A stretch of DNA of 64,000 nt from Planococcus sp. ISL-110 (GTDB taxonomy: Bacteria > Bacillota > Bacilli > Bacillales_A > Planococcaceae). The translations under genes and the position numbers were made by a program. Under the pieces are notes generated by a model, which did not search any database, was not told the DNA's origin, and saw only the letters and a program-made list of their open reading frames with translations. This document shows, one piece after another, positions 9,100-18,203 of the stretch; position 1 is the first letter of the stretch, and the number at the start of each line of letters is the position of its first letter. The stretch is taken from assembly GCF_018613575.1 (NCBI RefSeq), contig NZ_JAGGPX010000013.1, positions 1 through 64,000 on the forward strand, given 5' to 3'.

Positions 9100-9969
9100 T
9101 CAAGAAGACTGCTTCACACTAAGTATCGTGATGGTCATTAAGATAATGACCATACCAAGAACTTGAATAAGGGTCAAATCGACTCCAAGAAGCACAACCC
9201 CCAACAAGGAAGCTGTGACCGGCTCAACCATCGCCACCATCGATGCCGTTGCTGCAGTAGTCGACTGAATACCAATCAAATACAAGATAAACGAAATTCC
9301 GGCTCCTACGATGCCTAACAGGAAAAACCAGCCTACGTCAGCAGAAGTCAGCACAGCAGCCGATTCCTGATTGTCTACAAGTACGAATAGGATAAGGCAA
9401 AATGATAAAAAAGCGATTGTTAACGTGAGCTGCGGCTTCCCGTATTCCGAAGCTTTTTTAAAAGAGAATATAAACAAAGCATAGGAAATCGCAGAGGCGA
9501 GGCCTGCAGCAGCCCCTAACAAACTCACTGAAATGGAGTCGGTGTTGTATGCACCCGTGAGCAAGACGATTCCGGAAAGCACACCGGCAATGCTGCCCCA
9601 TTTAAACCAAGTAGAACGCTCCAGCCGCAATAGAAAGGAAGTTAAAAGCACAAACACAGGTGCGGTATACATTAAAGTCGCTGCCACAGCAACACTTGAG
9701 GCTTGAATACTTAGAAAATAAAAAGTGAAATTACCGGCTACGCCCACTCCTGCGATTAAAGCCCATATATACAAATGGGGGGAAACCATCCAATTCTTCT
9801 TAAAGTGAAGAAGAAACCATACGAAGAAAAACAGCAGCCCAATAAATCCACGGTAAAACGAAATCACGACAGGCCCCCAGCCCTTATTCATCAAGATGTC
9901 GGCAATTACTCCGCTAATGCCCCAGCATATAGCGGCAAGCATCACTAATAACACACCTTTATACTTCAT
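9100..9969 (-). CDS. EamA/DMT family transporter
   Basis: A 289-residue membrane protein with ten hydrophobic segments arranged as two EamA repeats (first helix AAICWGISGV; second repeat from about residue 150, AGLASAISYALFIF; late motif SMVAMVEPVTASLLG). The drug/metabolite transporter superfamily exports metabolites or small organic compounds; the substrate cannot be read from sequence. The ATG at 9969 has GGAGGG 5 bases upstream, so the longer open frame to 10095 is not used. It stands alone. Confidence 0.92.
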   Translation of the reverse strand: MKYKGVLLVMLAAICWGISGVIADILMNKGWGPVVISFYRGFIGLLFFFVWFLLHFKKNWMVSPHLYIWALIAGVGVAGNFTFYFLSIQASSVAVAATLMYTAPVFVLLTSFLLRLERSTWFKWGSIAGVLSGIVLLTGAYNTDSISVSLLGAAAGLASAISYALFIFSFKKASEYGKPQLTLTIAFLSFCLILFVLVDNQESAAVLTSADVGWFFLLGIVGAGISFILYLIGIQSTTAATASMVAMVEPVTASLLGVVLLGVDLTLIQVLGMVIILMTITILSVKQSS

Positions 9970-10597
9970 CAAAACCCTCCAAGAACCAATATTTGATTGG
10001 TAACAATATTGTTTTGCAGTATGAGCAACTTCAAAAATCGTTAATGATCGAAAACAAAAAATACGATAATTGCCTTTATAGTCCAATGCAGTCATTTTGA
10101 AATTCCAGGTGATACTGTTTGTAATTCCTTTAAATGTACAGAACGAAACTTAATCCTTGCACGTAGTATGCTGAAGTTAATGCGAACCTATACTCTATTT
10201 TTGCAAGCAATGAGCGAAAACGAAAAACCACATCAATTTAAGGCTTTTAATACCTTTGCACCTATATTGATAGAAGAATGCCTTGTAATATCTTCTTGAA
10301 AACACTCTTGTTTAAGGATGACAGTTTTCGAAAGTTGTTTTTTAAGAACTCTCATCAAGGATTATTAAATTACAATACATAAAGATAACTAAAAAAAGAA
10401 AAAATTAAGAGTTGTGTAATGTAAAATAGAATTACAGGGTGATGATCTGCTTGCTGATCGATCTTATGGAAAATCGAATTAAATCAATTAAACTAGTGGT
10501 TGCGCCTGAAAAAGGTGCGGGAAAGTTAATGCAAATTGCTCATTTGGGCACAGCCGATACATTTCGGTTGATTTATTCGTGAAATATAAAAAAAAGC
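9970..10597. other. Intergenic region without a supported gene
   Basis: AT-rich. A 38-codon open stretch (10466-10582, +) starts ATG and ends just before the PPOX gene, but it has no clear ribosome site and matches nothing I know. No convincing promoter or structured RNA was seen. Confidence 0.4.
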
Positions 10598-10621
10598 TTG
10601 GTACGAAAGGGATTGAATGGA

Positions 10622-11260
10622 ATGGAAGCCAAACCAGCATTTCCAAATACAGTTAAGACAATAAAAGAACTTCGGGAAATCACCGGACAGCCGAGTAAAC
10701 TCGTGAATAATAAAGTCATTTCATACGTGGACGAACATTGCAGAGATTTTATCGCGAAATCACCATTCCTGACAATATCAACAGCTGATGAATCCGGGTT
10801 TTGCGATGTGTCTCCAAGGGGAGACACTGCCGGTTTTGTGCACATGCTAAATAAAAGTCAGTTGATCATTCCCGAAAGGCCCGGTAATAAGCGGATGGAT
10901 TCTATGCGAAATATCTTAATGAATCCGAATATCGGCTTACTGTTTCTAATTCCGGGACTGGGTGAGACCTTGCGTGTTAACGGAAAAGCCAGTGTGGTCC
11001 GCGATGAAGAACTATTAGAGAAGATGGCGGTCAACGGAAAAAGGCCGCTCCTTGGAATCGGTGTGGACATAGAGGAATGCTTTATTCATTGCTCCAAGGC
11101 ATTTCACCGGTCAGAGTTGTGGAACCCGGAGACTTGGGCGAATAAAGAGGACCTTCCGAAAGGTGCGAAGATTTTAGCAACCCATGCGAAATTGTCGAAT
11201 GTGGATGAAGAGGCGATCGGCAAACTTCTGGAGAAGAGTTACCGGGAAAATTTGTATTAA
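10622..11260 (+). CDS. Pyridoxamine 5'-phosphate oxidase family (PPOX) flavin-binding protein
   Basis: A 212-residue split-barrel FMN or F420-type binding protein of the MSMEG_1061-like group. The core reads FLTISTADESGFCDVSPRGD, followed by NKRMDSMRNILMNPNIGLLF, which is characteristic of these proteins, and a C-terminal CSKAFHRSELW segment. Members are usually oxidoreductases of unknown substrate. The ATG at 10622 is preceded by AAAGGGA; earlier TTG codons are in frame but less suited. The next gene is a truncated cardiolipin synthase only about 20 bases on. Confidence 0.85.
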   Translation: MEAKPAFPNTVKTIKELREITGQPSKLVNNKVISYVDEHCRDFIAKSPFLTISTADESGFCDVSPRGDTAGFVHMLNKSQLIIPERPGNKRMDSMRNILMNPNIGLLFLIPGLGETLRVNGKASVVRDEELLEKMAVNGKRPLLGIGVDIEECFIHCSKAFHRSELWNPETWANKEDLPKGAKILATHAKLSNVDEEAIGKLLEKSYRENLY

Positions 11261-11274
11261 AAATGAGAGGGACG

Positions 11275-12131
11275 GTGGGAGGTTTCACGTAAAACATCAA
11301 CCAAGAGCTATTGAGGCGGAAAAATCTTCTTTCCTGATGCACCGCAATAACCGAAAAGTCTGCATTATCGATGGAAAAACTGGCTATATCGGCGGCTTTA
11401 ATGTTGGCACAGAATATTTGGGGAAAGCAAAGAAGTTTGGATATTGGCGGGATGGCCATTTGCGTATAGAAGGGGATGTAATCCAGCACATCCAGGAGCG
11501 CTTTATTCTGGACTGGAATTACTCTAATCAGCATAAGAAACGAGACGATATCTTTTGCTTTCCCCAGCACGATGTAAAGAACTTTTCCCCGATGCAGATC
11601 GTCACGAGTGGCCCGAACTCCCATACGGAACATTTAAAAAACATGATGATCAAAATGATTTCGTCTGCCGAACGAGAGGTATTCATCCAGACGCCGTACT
11701 TCATTCCGGACAAGAGTTTTATGGATGCCTGTAAAATGGCATTGCTTAGCGGTGTGAAAATGCATATTATGATCCCGGGGAAGCCGGATCATCCGTTTGT
11801 CATGTGGGGATCCTGGTCATCTCTGGGAGAACTGCTCGATTACGGCGCCGATGTCTACTTATACGACCGCGGGTTTCTTCATTCCAAAACATTGACCATT
11901 GACGGCGAAATTTCAACCGTGGGGACGACCAACCTGGACGCCCGCAGTTTTCGCTTGAATTTTGAAATTAACGCACTGGTGTTTAATCGGCGGGTCGCAA
12001 TGGAATTGGAGTCGTTATTCGAGTCGGACACAGCTAACTGCCGGAAACTGACGAAAGAGCTATATGCCAAGCGCAATTGGACAATCAAATTCCGAGAAGG
12101 CTTTTCACGGTTGTTGAGTCCGATTTTATGA
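11275..12131 (+). pseudogene. Cardiolipin synthase, 5'-truncated remnant
   Basis: The C-terminal two thirds of a phospholipase-D-type cardiolipin synthase. The first catalytic block (HRNNRKVCIIDGKTGYIGGFN, with H-x-N/K-x4-D spacing slightly altered) and the second (HSKTLTIDGEISTVGTTNLD) are both present. The usual N-terminal membrane anchors and first 180-200 residues are missing, cut off right after the PPOX stop codon. No ribosome site serves an internal ATG such as 11337. A functional short enzyme cannot be excluded because both catalytic halves remain, but truncation is the simplest reading. Confidence 0.75.
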
Positions 12132-12168
12132 ATGGAAAAAGAAGTTTTAAAAGGCTGGAACTAGTATG

Positions 12169-12218
12169 AACTGCAGCTCCGTTGTTAGACATATCTAACC
12201 TTGGAGCTGCAGTTTTTC
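12169..12218 (+). terminator. Rho-independent terminator
   Basis: AACTGCAGCTCC pairs with GGAGCTGCAGTT, with an inner GTTAGA/TCTAAC stem and a T-run after it. It ends the cardiolipin synthase remnant's transcript. Confidence 0.9.
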
Positions 12219-12370
12219 TGTTTTTAGATTAATATTATTTAGTGAAATGGGAATGTTATACTTGCTGTACAATTTGGCCTTATTTAAAGTGCAGCAAATG
12301 TAGTGACGGAATTTTTTCCCGTTCTATTGATTGGAATGAGTGTCTTTGAGAAAAAAAGAGGAGGGTCCAT

Positions 12371-12841
12371 ATGGAAATAGTGTATTTTGCAGGCGGATGT
12401 TTATGGGGAGTGGAAGCTTTTATAAAAACTTTACCTGGAGTTAAGTTTACAGAAGCAGGAAGAGCTAATGGAACAAGTCATACACTCGGGGGCGATTACG
12501 ATGGTTACGCCGAATGTGTGAAAACAGGGTTTGATCCGACAGTTGTGACAATCAGAGAATTGATGGAATACTTATTTGAAATCATTGATCCATACAGTTT
12601 GAATAAACAAGGGCAGGATGTTGGTGAGAAATACAGAACAGGCGTATATAGTGAAAAGGCTGATCACTTAACAGAGGCAGAGGCGTTTCTTAGGGAGAGA
12701 AATGATTATGACCTTATTGTTGTCGAAGTAGCAGCTCTTGAAAACTATGTGAGAAGTGCAGAAGAACATCAAGACAGGCTAGCTAAATGTCCAAATGATT
12801 ATTGTCATATTCCAGAAGAAATATTAAGCAGGTATAAGTAA
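12371..12841 (+). CDS. msrA: Peptide-methionine (S)-S-oxide reductase family protein (MsrA-like)
   Basis: A 156-residue MsrA-fold protein that would reduce methionine-S-sulfoxide. The catalytic cysteine lies in GGCLWG (Cys10), where the classical motif is GCFWG, so Phe is replaced by Leu. The middle motif NKQGQDVGEKYRTGVY closely matches the family's LNRQGPDVGTQYRSGIY. Two more cysteines near the C-terminus (CPNDYC) could be the resolving residues. GAGGAGGG precedes the ATG. It is shorter and more divergent than housekeeping MsrA, so substrate range may differ. Confidence 0.8.
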   Translation: MEIVYFAGGCLWGVEAFIKTLPGVKFTEAGRANGTSHTLGGDYDGYAECVKTGFDPTVVTIRELMEYLFEIIDPYSLNKQGQDVGEKYRTGVYSEKADHLTEAEAFLRERNDYDLIVVEVAALENYVRSAEEHQDRLAKCPNDYCHIPEEILSRYK

Positions 12842-12950
12842 GGGAGAATATTGAAAGTCGAAATCCAGTTACATAACAGGAGTTATAAGGGGGAGGTGTG
12901 TAATGCGCTTCTTCTCTCAGCTATGTGTCGGCTTAAAAATGCCGCATGCA

Positions 12951-12992
12951 CGAAAAACCTGCCGCCCTAACTTTAGGGCGGCAGGTTTTTCG
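12951..12992. terminator. Bidirectional terminator
   Basis: A perfect 20-base inverted repeat (AAAAACCTGCCGCCCTAA and its complement) around a 2-base loop. It separates the converging msrA and bioY genes. Confidence 0.95.
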
Positions 12993-13068
12993 AATTGGAA
13001 TGTTGATGTAACGCAAGTTTTGCTAATAGCTGCATGAGTGCAATAGCGGGTCTGGCCAATTTGTAATC

Positions 13069-13638
13069 TTAAGTGATTTTTTGTTCCGTGACATACATAA
13101 GGCTTGCCGATTTCAAACGGTTTCTAACTGAGATTCCAATCCATGCAGCGAGAGCGGCTTTAATAACACCTACGATAATAAAAGGTGCAAATCCACCCAT
13201 AAATGCTCCTGTCCATGAAAGGTTAGCGAATATCTTTAACCAAACGGTTCCGAAAGTCAATGCAACAAACATGCCGATGACATTTGCGATAATTGCATTG
13301 GTAACTGTAAAACTCGTTTTCTGAAGGTAATAACCAATAACAAAGGCAGTTGGAATAAACCCAAATAAATATCCGCCGGTTGGTCCGAATAAGCTGCTCA
13401 AGCCGCCTGACATTTGCGAGAAAACGGGAATTCCGACTGCACCGAGTCCCAAATAAACCAACACAGAAATTGTTCCGTATTTAGCCCCCAAAATTGTTGC
13501 GGCAAGTCCAATCGCCAATGTTTGTCCTGTAATAGGAACCAGCGGCAACGGGATCGTTACCTGCGCCAAAATACCAATAATCGCTGCAAAGAGTGCTGTA
13601 ACAATCATCATTCTCAACTTCAAACTTGATTCGGTCAC
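13069..13638 (-). CDS. bioY: Biotin transporter BioY (ECF substrate-binding component)
   Basis: A 189-residue six-helix membrane protein that captures biotin for an ECF-type importer. Hallmarks are ITIPL-like PLPLVPITGQTLAIGLAA, YLGLGAVGIPVFS and the GPTGGYLFGF loop. The GTG start has AAGGGGGAT 9 bases upstream; a longer open frame to 13758 would run through the operator and is rejected. A perfect BirA-type operator sits just upstream. No biotin synthesis genes or EcfA/EcfT genes are nearby, so this is a stand-alone uptake gene using shared ECF subunits. Confidence 0.95.
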   Translation of the reverse strand: MTESSLKLRMMIVTALFAAIIGILAQVTIPLPLVPITGQTLAIGLAATILGAKYGTISVLVYLGLGAVGIPVFSQMSGGLSSLFGPTGGYLFGFIPTAFVIGYYLQKTSFTVTNAIIANVIGMFVALTFGTVWLKIFANLSWTGAFMGGFAPFIIVGVIKAALAAWIGISVRNRLKSASLMYVTEQKIT

Positions 13639-13655
13639 GTGACGTATCCCCCTTT

Positions 13656-13692
13656 TATGAGTTAACCTTTTTTGTTTTAAGGTTAACTCATA
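13656..13692 (-). promoter_or_regulatory. BirA operator upstream of bioY
   Basis: A perfect dyad with 14-base arms and a 9-base centre; the core is GTTAACC, 13 bases, GGTTAAC. That matches the biotin-repressor (BirA) site of Bacillales in half-site and spacing. It lies 20-55 bases before the bioY start, so biotin should repress the gene. Confidence 0.9.
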
Positions 13693-13699
13693 TGTTATC

Positions 13700-14140
13700 T
13701 TATGCGAACAAAGTCTGTCAATAAGCTTTTTTAAGAATAAAAACCGATCTGAAAACAAGAGTGTTTCAGATCGGTAAAATAGTAGTGTAGAAAAATAGAT
13801 TGGGAAATCAGTTTTTAAAAAAACTACTAAGTTAAAAAATAGACAGCGGAACTCTGATTTAGACCTTGCGCTAACAGCGTTAACCTTCCAGTTGTCAAGA
13901 AATTCTCGCTAGCCTGGATTTTCTGTGGATTCTTTGAAATTCGTTGTGTGCAGGAAGAAAAACGGAAATACGTGGCCGAGAGACTGGCCCAGTCAAAAAC
14001 CAGTGGCAACATTGGGGCTTCGCGTCAATCAATGAAATCGCCCCATAAGTTCCCAGTGGGTAGGTTTTATTTCCAAATAAACGAAACTGTTGTCACGCAA
14101 TTCCGTATATTATTTATTACAAATTGTTCAGCAACAGAAA
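13700..14140. other. Intergenic region between bioY and a membrane protein gene
   Basis: Apart from the bioY promoter region I see no supported gene. Open frames crossing this interval have no ribosome sites and no recognisable composition. Confidence 0.4.
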
Positions 14141-14154
14141 AGGAGGAGTTTACT

Positions 14155-14592
14155 TTGAAGCGTTTTTTCTATTATTTCGTTTGGACACTGGCAATTGGAT
14201 TAATACTGTATTTTGGAATGGAACTGCAAGAACAGGTAGCCGAAAGATCCCAAATGACATTCAACCTATTTCCACTTCAGGCATACATGGCTTTATTTCC
14301 AGTGGTTATCGGCTTGCTGATCCGCATCCCGAAATTTATACTGCAACTGAAAAAAAGAAAATCTTGGACTTTTGATTGGGTTCTATTTGCTGCAATTGGA
14401 TTACCTGCGCTTTATCTGGTACTGATGGCTTTCGTGCCATTTTCGCCTCTGGGTGAAGGGTGGCTTCCGATTCCACAAATACTGCTCATTGGCGGAACAA
14501 CTGTCCCTACAATAGCCGGCTTAGTTTTTGGTTATGTGGTGTTGGAAAGTTTTAAGCCGATAATCGGTTTGAAATCTGAGGAAACTTTTTGA
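14155..14592 (+). CDS. Hypothetical four-helix membrane protein
   Basis: A 145-residue protein with four hydrophobic helices (about residues 5-22, 40-58, 75-95 and 112-132) separated by short polar loops; a KKRKS stretch lies between helices 2 and 3. AAAGGAGGAG 7-8 bases before a TTG sets the start. I do not recognise a family, and no neighbour explains it; the next two genes are also small membrane proteins. Confidence 0.7.
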   Translation: MKRFFYYFVWTLAIGLILYFGMELQEQVAERSQMTFNLFPLQAYMALFPVVIGLLIRIPKFILQLKKRKSWTFDWVLFAAIGLPALYLVLMAFVPFSPLGEGWLPIPQILLIGGTTVPTIAGLVFGYVVLESFKPIIGLKSEETF

Positions 14593-14770
14593 AAGAATAC
14601 TTACAACAATAAATTATGTAAAACGAAACTTTGCTTGAACCATCTGGTGGAAAGCGGCTAGATACTATATGCTGAACCTATTTCAATTCGAAATGAGCGG
14701 GCAGTTAATTTAAAGGCTAGTTAGGTTACTTACTAAAAAAAGAAATCTAATGCCAAAGGGGGAGAAAAAA

Positions 14771-15013
14771 ATGACAGATACATCATATACAAACATTGGG
14801 GATGTTGTAGCTACTATAGTTATCTTAGGTTTCGCAGTGATCATACCGGCAATTGTTATTTTCATTATTTATAAAGTTGTTAAAAAAAGTGACAAAAAAG
14901 CCAACGAAAGACTGTCTTTAGAGTGTGAGAATTCAGAAATACTGCAAAACCGTATAGATGAATTGGACGATCGAGTAGTCGTTCTGGAGAAAGTGCTGAG
15001 AGATGGCGAATAG
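14771..15013 (+). CDS. Small membrane protein with C-terminal coiled coil (PspB-like layout)
   Basis: An 80-residue protein. One transmembrane helix (about residues 12-38) is followed by a basic patch (KKSDKKANE) and a heptad-patterned tail (ENSEILQNRIDELDDRVVVLE). This layout recalls PspB, though I cannot claim homology. AAAGGGGGAGA precedes the ATG. A downstream gene for another small membrane protein lies about 90 bases away. Confidence 0.7.
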   Translation: MTDTSYTNIGDVVATIVILGFAVIIPAIVIFIIYKVVKKSDKKANERLSLECENSEILQNRIDELDDRVVVLEKVLRDGE

Positions 15014-15105
15014 ATTTGAACGCCCTTTGAAAAAGGTTTTTTTGTTTCCGAAAAGAGCTTTGCAATCTACAACTACACTACACACATTTGGAGGAAACGG
15101 AGTCT

Positions 15106-15366
15106 ATGTTTGATTATGCACTGATCATTTTATATTTTCTAACAATCATGTACGGCCCTTTTGTTCTGCTATTTATCTCAATATACTTTTTGTTGAGAGG
15201 CTATATGAAGTCTTCATCCCGATTAGTGCTTATCAGTTTTCTGATTTTCATTCCAGATCTTCTTGCCCTTTTATTGATAGAGCTTGAACCCATTTTGTAT
15301 GTATTCTTGTTGCTTCCAGTGATCCAAGTTTTCCTGTATTTTAGAATGAAACATAATAGTATTTGA
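15106..15366 (+). CDS. Small hydrophobic membrane protein
   Basis: An 86-residue protein with three predicted membrane helices and little else (LLRGYMKSSSR is the main polar loop). GGAGGAAAC 8 bases upstream supports the ATG. No family recognised. It may be cotranscribed with the preceding coiled-coil membrane protein. Confidence 0.65.
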   Translation: MFDYALIILYFLTIMYGPFVLLFISIYFLLRGYMKSSSRLVLISFLIFIPDLLALLLIELEPILYVFLLLPVIQVFLYFRMKHNSI

Positions 15367-15436
15367 AGTTATAAGTCACTTTAAAGCTAAATACATTTCT
15401 TCTTATACGTATCAAATAATGTAGAATTATAAAAGC

Positions 15437-15475
15437 CCAGTTAGCTTGAAAGACAAGTTAACTGGACTATGTTTA
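15437..15475 (+). terminator. Probable terminator hairpin
   Basis: CCAGTTAGCTTG pairs with CAAGTTAACTGG with one mismatch and a 5-base loop. The downstream T-run is short, so termination may be weak. Confidence 0.55.
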
Positions 15476-15517
15476 AAATTTCAGAGATTAATGGTGGAAT
15501 CCATCACATCATCTTTT

Positions 15518-15979
15518 TTAGTCCTCTAATATCTCAGGTTTTTCGCTGCGAACGACCAAAACGTCACAGGGGCTGCTGCTTACAATATGCTGTGATACAC
15601 TGCCCATTAAATAATGTTCAAGTGCATTTAAGCCCTGTGCTCCACAGACAATAAGGTCTGCTTCCACACGTTTTGCATAGTCACGCGAAATGACCTTATT
15701 AGGGGAACCTGGTGTGACATACGCATTTACCTCAGGAATGCCAGCTGCCAGGGCTTCCTTTTTATAATTTTCAAGAAGTGCGTTGCCATACTCAAAAATT
15801 GGATCATCCATATCCGGTACGCGTTTTGTCATGGCTGTAAAGGAACGGGTATCCACTACATAAATTAAATTCAGTACGGCATGGTTTCGTTTGGCTATTT
15901 GCACCGATTTTTTAAATGCCCATTCTGCTTCATGTGAACCGTCAACTGCTGTCAAAATATGTTTGTATTCCAAACTCAT
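15518..15979 (-). CDS. Universal stress protein, UspA family
   Basis: A 153-residue single-domain UspA protein. ILTAVDGSHEAEWAF starts the nucleotide-binding fold and CGAQGLNALEHYLMGSVSQHIV is the ATP-binding G-2x-G-9x-G-type loop; the chain ends in CDVLVVR. The second of two nearby ATGs is chosen because AGGAGG lies 7 bases upstream of it and only 1 base from the first. ATP-binding Usp proteins act in stress survival, but their molecular targets are mostly unknown. Confidence 0.93.
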   Translation of the reverse strand: MSLEYKHILTAVDGSHEAEWAFKKSVQIAKRNHAVLNLIYVVDTRSFTAMTKRVPDMDDPIFEYGNALLENYKKEALAAGIPEVNAYVTPGSPNKVISRDYAKRVEADLIVCGAQGLNALEHYLMGSVSQHIVSSSPCDVLVVRSEKPEILED

Positions 15980-16126
15980 ACTCATTCCTCCTAAGATTTT
16001 TTCTTCCTGTCTTTGATTAAATTCTGCAATATTAGTGAAAACCCTTTCTTTTTAGTTGGAATATTCAAATAATTATTTAATGATCATACTAGGGTAGAGA
16101 AGCCTGGCCTTATAATTGCAATGAGT

Positions 16127-16318
16127 TTACACCAGGGAGAAGATGAAAGTATAAATTTGCCGATTTGTATCTATATTAAGGATTCACATAGTAATATTAT
16201 CGAGGTGATAAGAAGTGTCATGAAGGAATGAAACTAAAGCTTTAATATTTTTAAGAAGGAGTTCATATAGGAAAGGAGACAAGAGGCTAACCAAAGCTTA
16301 TCTTTTCTCCCTTTTTTT
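16127..16318 (+). ncRNA. Candidate orphan transcript (promoter plus terminator, no clear gene)
   Basis: TTACAC, 17 bases, TATAAA (16127-16155) resembles a sigma-A promoter. About 150 bases on, a GGAGAcAAGA/TCTTtTCTCC hairpin is followed by seven T. Only tiny open frames lie between. This is a suggestion of a small RNA or very short peptide transcript, not a demonstration. Confidence 0.35.
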
Positions 16319-16368
16319 GTGAAGTTACAATTAGACATAAGGCCGCTTAAAGAAACATTGCGATGAAG

Positions 16369-17292
16369 CTAGCCACGTGAAAGGGGAATGTCCTTACGGA
16401 TGATTTCATTGTAATAATCAGGGGCGTAATGTTTTAAGACAATCAACCCTCGCAATGTGTTCATTACGCCAACTCTGGTCGTTTCCATATGAAAATGAAT
16501 ATGGCCAGTAAGTGTCGGCCCCTTGGTCAGGTAACCTCTTTCGAATTTCTTTTTGAGCAGTTCCAGCCCTTCTTCCAATGCGGGTTCATAAGGATAATTG
16601 ATGGCCGAAAATAACTTAATGCGCGCAAGACGTCGTATTTCCATCTCGTTGGGAAGTGGAAATCGACGATATAAGGTAAGGTGATCTCATTGTTTGATTT
16701 TCTGCGCATCAGGTTCCGTTGCAGAAAATACGCCTGTCCTTCTTTAGTCTGTTCCTGAATCGAGGGCAACAGGATGCCATAACCTGGTTTTTCGTAATCG
16801 GAATAGGCCTCTAAAACAGACAGGGGGGTGTGAATGGAACTTTTGGTGCTGTGCCCATAAACGGCGGAACAGTTCCAACCGCCATCCGGCATCTGGTGCT
16901 GGAGCAAATAATGGATCATTTCATCGATGATGGACGCTTGATACTTGCCGTAAGTCAACAAATCGACCAGCATGGCCACGACACAAACGTCATCTTCCAC
17001 AGACTCTTCAGGGTTCCACATATGGTCGATCAAGGTCTTTAATCCCTGCTGGTAAATGGGATGCTGTGGATCTATCTCCAACGATTTTAAATCCCTCATC
17101 GTATAAAATGTCGAAATCCACTTGGGGTTGTAAATTCCATTTCCCCAAGTCTTTTTTTCTCTGTCTAAATGGGAAAGGAACTCACCGATCCACCCGTCAG
17201 TTGTATAAGGAGGCTCTTTTCCCAATAAATAGATCTGGGTCTGTCTTCTAACAGCGGGATCGCTTTCGAGCAAAAAAATCCATAATCCTCAT
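16369..17292 (-). pseudogene. Terpene cyclase/prenyltransferase-repeat protein with two frameshifts
   Basis: About 307 residues of an alpha-alpha-barrel protein with squalene-cyclase-type repeats (QMPDGGWNC is a QW-like motif; DDVCVVAMLVDLLTYG another core). Three frames must be joined. After MRIMDF a T7 run (about 17272-17278) needs one base fewer to continue into LLESDPAV. Near 16608-16611 an A4 run needs one base more to pass from RALSYF into INYPYEP. A GGAGGAGG site fits the ATG at 17292. Both breaks are in homopolymers, so consensus error is as likely as true decay. The flavodoxin-like gene lies 38 bases upstream and is probably in the same operon. Confidence 0.7.
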
Positions 17293-17330
17293 CACGGAAA
17301 CCTCCTCCGGAACTCAGTCGTCTGCAGTTT

Positions 17331-17810
17331 TCAGCGATTGTATTCGCTGCTGAACCTTGCGACCAAGCCATCGATTTGCTTTTCTCGTTTTTTATTGGAC
17401 CAATTGATAACGCCAGATGCATTTGGCATTGCGCCTTTGGCCGCAAGCAGTTTTTTCATTTTGGACAGCGCGAAGCTGCCGCCCATCCACTTGTAAGGAA
17501 ATTGTTGCGTAAGAAAACAGGATATATTATCTGTGTCGAAATCGGGGACTTGATTGAGATAAAGTTTGAATCCGGGACATAGAGTAAAAGCTTGTACCCA
17601 AGCACCAAAAATCAAAGCATCAAATCCTTTTGCTTCCGGAACGTGATCCAACTTAATGTCTTTGGGATTTTGAGGGGCTTCTGAACTACCGATGTTTTGC
17701 ATCCTCATTACCGTAATTTCATGCCCGTCGCTCTGTAGTTTTTCGCGTAGTCTTTCACCGACAAGCAGTGTGTGGCCCGTCTGGGAGTGCACAATAATTC
17801 CAATGTTCAT
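17331..17810 (-). CDS. Flavodoxin family protein
   Basis: A 159-residue flavodoxin-fold protein. The N-terminal IIVHSQTGHT is an FMN phosphate-binding loop and ALIFGAWVQAFTLCPG the second flavin loop. The ATG at 17810 has GGAGG 8 bases upstream; codons further out are not needed. It is followed closely by the frameshifted terpene-cyclase-repeat gene, suggesting a two-gene unit whose substrate is unknown. Confidence 0.85.
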   Translation of the reverse strand: MNIGIIVHSQTGHTLLVGERLREKLQSDGHEITVMRMQNIGSSEAPQNPKDIKLDHVPEAKGFDALIFGAWVQAFTLCPGFKLYLNQVPDFDTDNISCFLTQQFPYKWMGGSFALSKMKKLLAAKGAMPNASGVINWSNKKREKQIDGLVARFSSEYNR

Positions 17811-17970
17811 TTTGTTCGCCTCCATTCTACTCAATTTTTGACTTGCGTCCTTGGCAGGTAGAAATTTGAGTCTATCGGCGGTGAATCAATACATAGTAAC
17901 TTCAATGCATTTTTGTTATTTCCTGCCTTCATTTTGATAAGCCTTACTCCAATATTATTCTATATGATTC

Positions 17971-18156
17971 TCATTTTTCCCTTACTTTAAGTTTAAGGCT
18001 TTTCTGTTGAGGACATGTCGAGTAAAAATTCTTTACCACCTTCTGTTCATCCCAAATCGATGACAAGATCATCGTTTTTACATAATTCTGAAATACTCCC
18101 GAACAGCTTGCTCCTGCGCAAGCAGCCGAAGCAACTGAGGAGGCTTGGAACTGCAT
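17971..18156 (-). CDS. Short Cys/Ala/Ser-rich peptide of unknown function
   Basis: A 61-residue product beginning with QASSVASAACAGASCSGVF and ending in a basic stretch (KSLKLKVREK); it has three cysteines. A very strong AGGAGGTGGGTC site directly before the ATG is the main support that it is translated. The small-residue, cysteine-bearing N-terminus resembles some ribosomally made peptide precursors, but no modifying enzyme or exporter is adjacent. It could also be a degraded fragment. A repeat end lies immediately upstream. Confidence 0.5.
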   Translation of the reverse strand: MQFQASSVASAACAGASCSGVFQNYVKTMILSSIWDEQKVVKNFYSTCPQQKSLKLKVREK

Positions 18157-18176
18157 GACCCACCTCCTGTAGGATT

Positions 18177-18203
18177 GAAAGCGCAGCTATTTTGCGGGAT
18201 ATC
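18177..18203 (+). repeat. 27-bp end of a dispersed repeat element
   Basis: Matches 24 of 27 bases of the right end of the element at 52.1-52.4 kb (GAAAGCG-AGCT-TTTTGCGG-ATATC pattern). Only this end is preserved here. Confidence 0.6.

Noticed and set aside
13948-14154. N-terminal extension of the membrane protein gene at 14155.
   Set aside because: A strong ribosome site directly before TTG 14155 and the lack of any before 13948.
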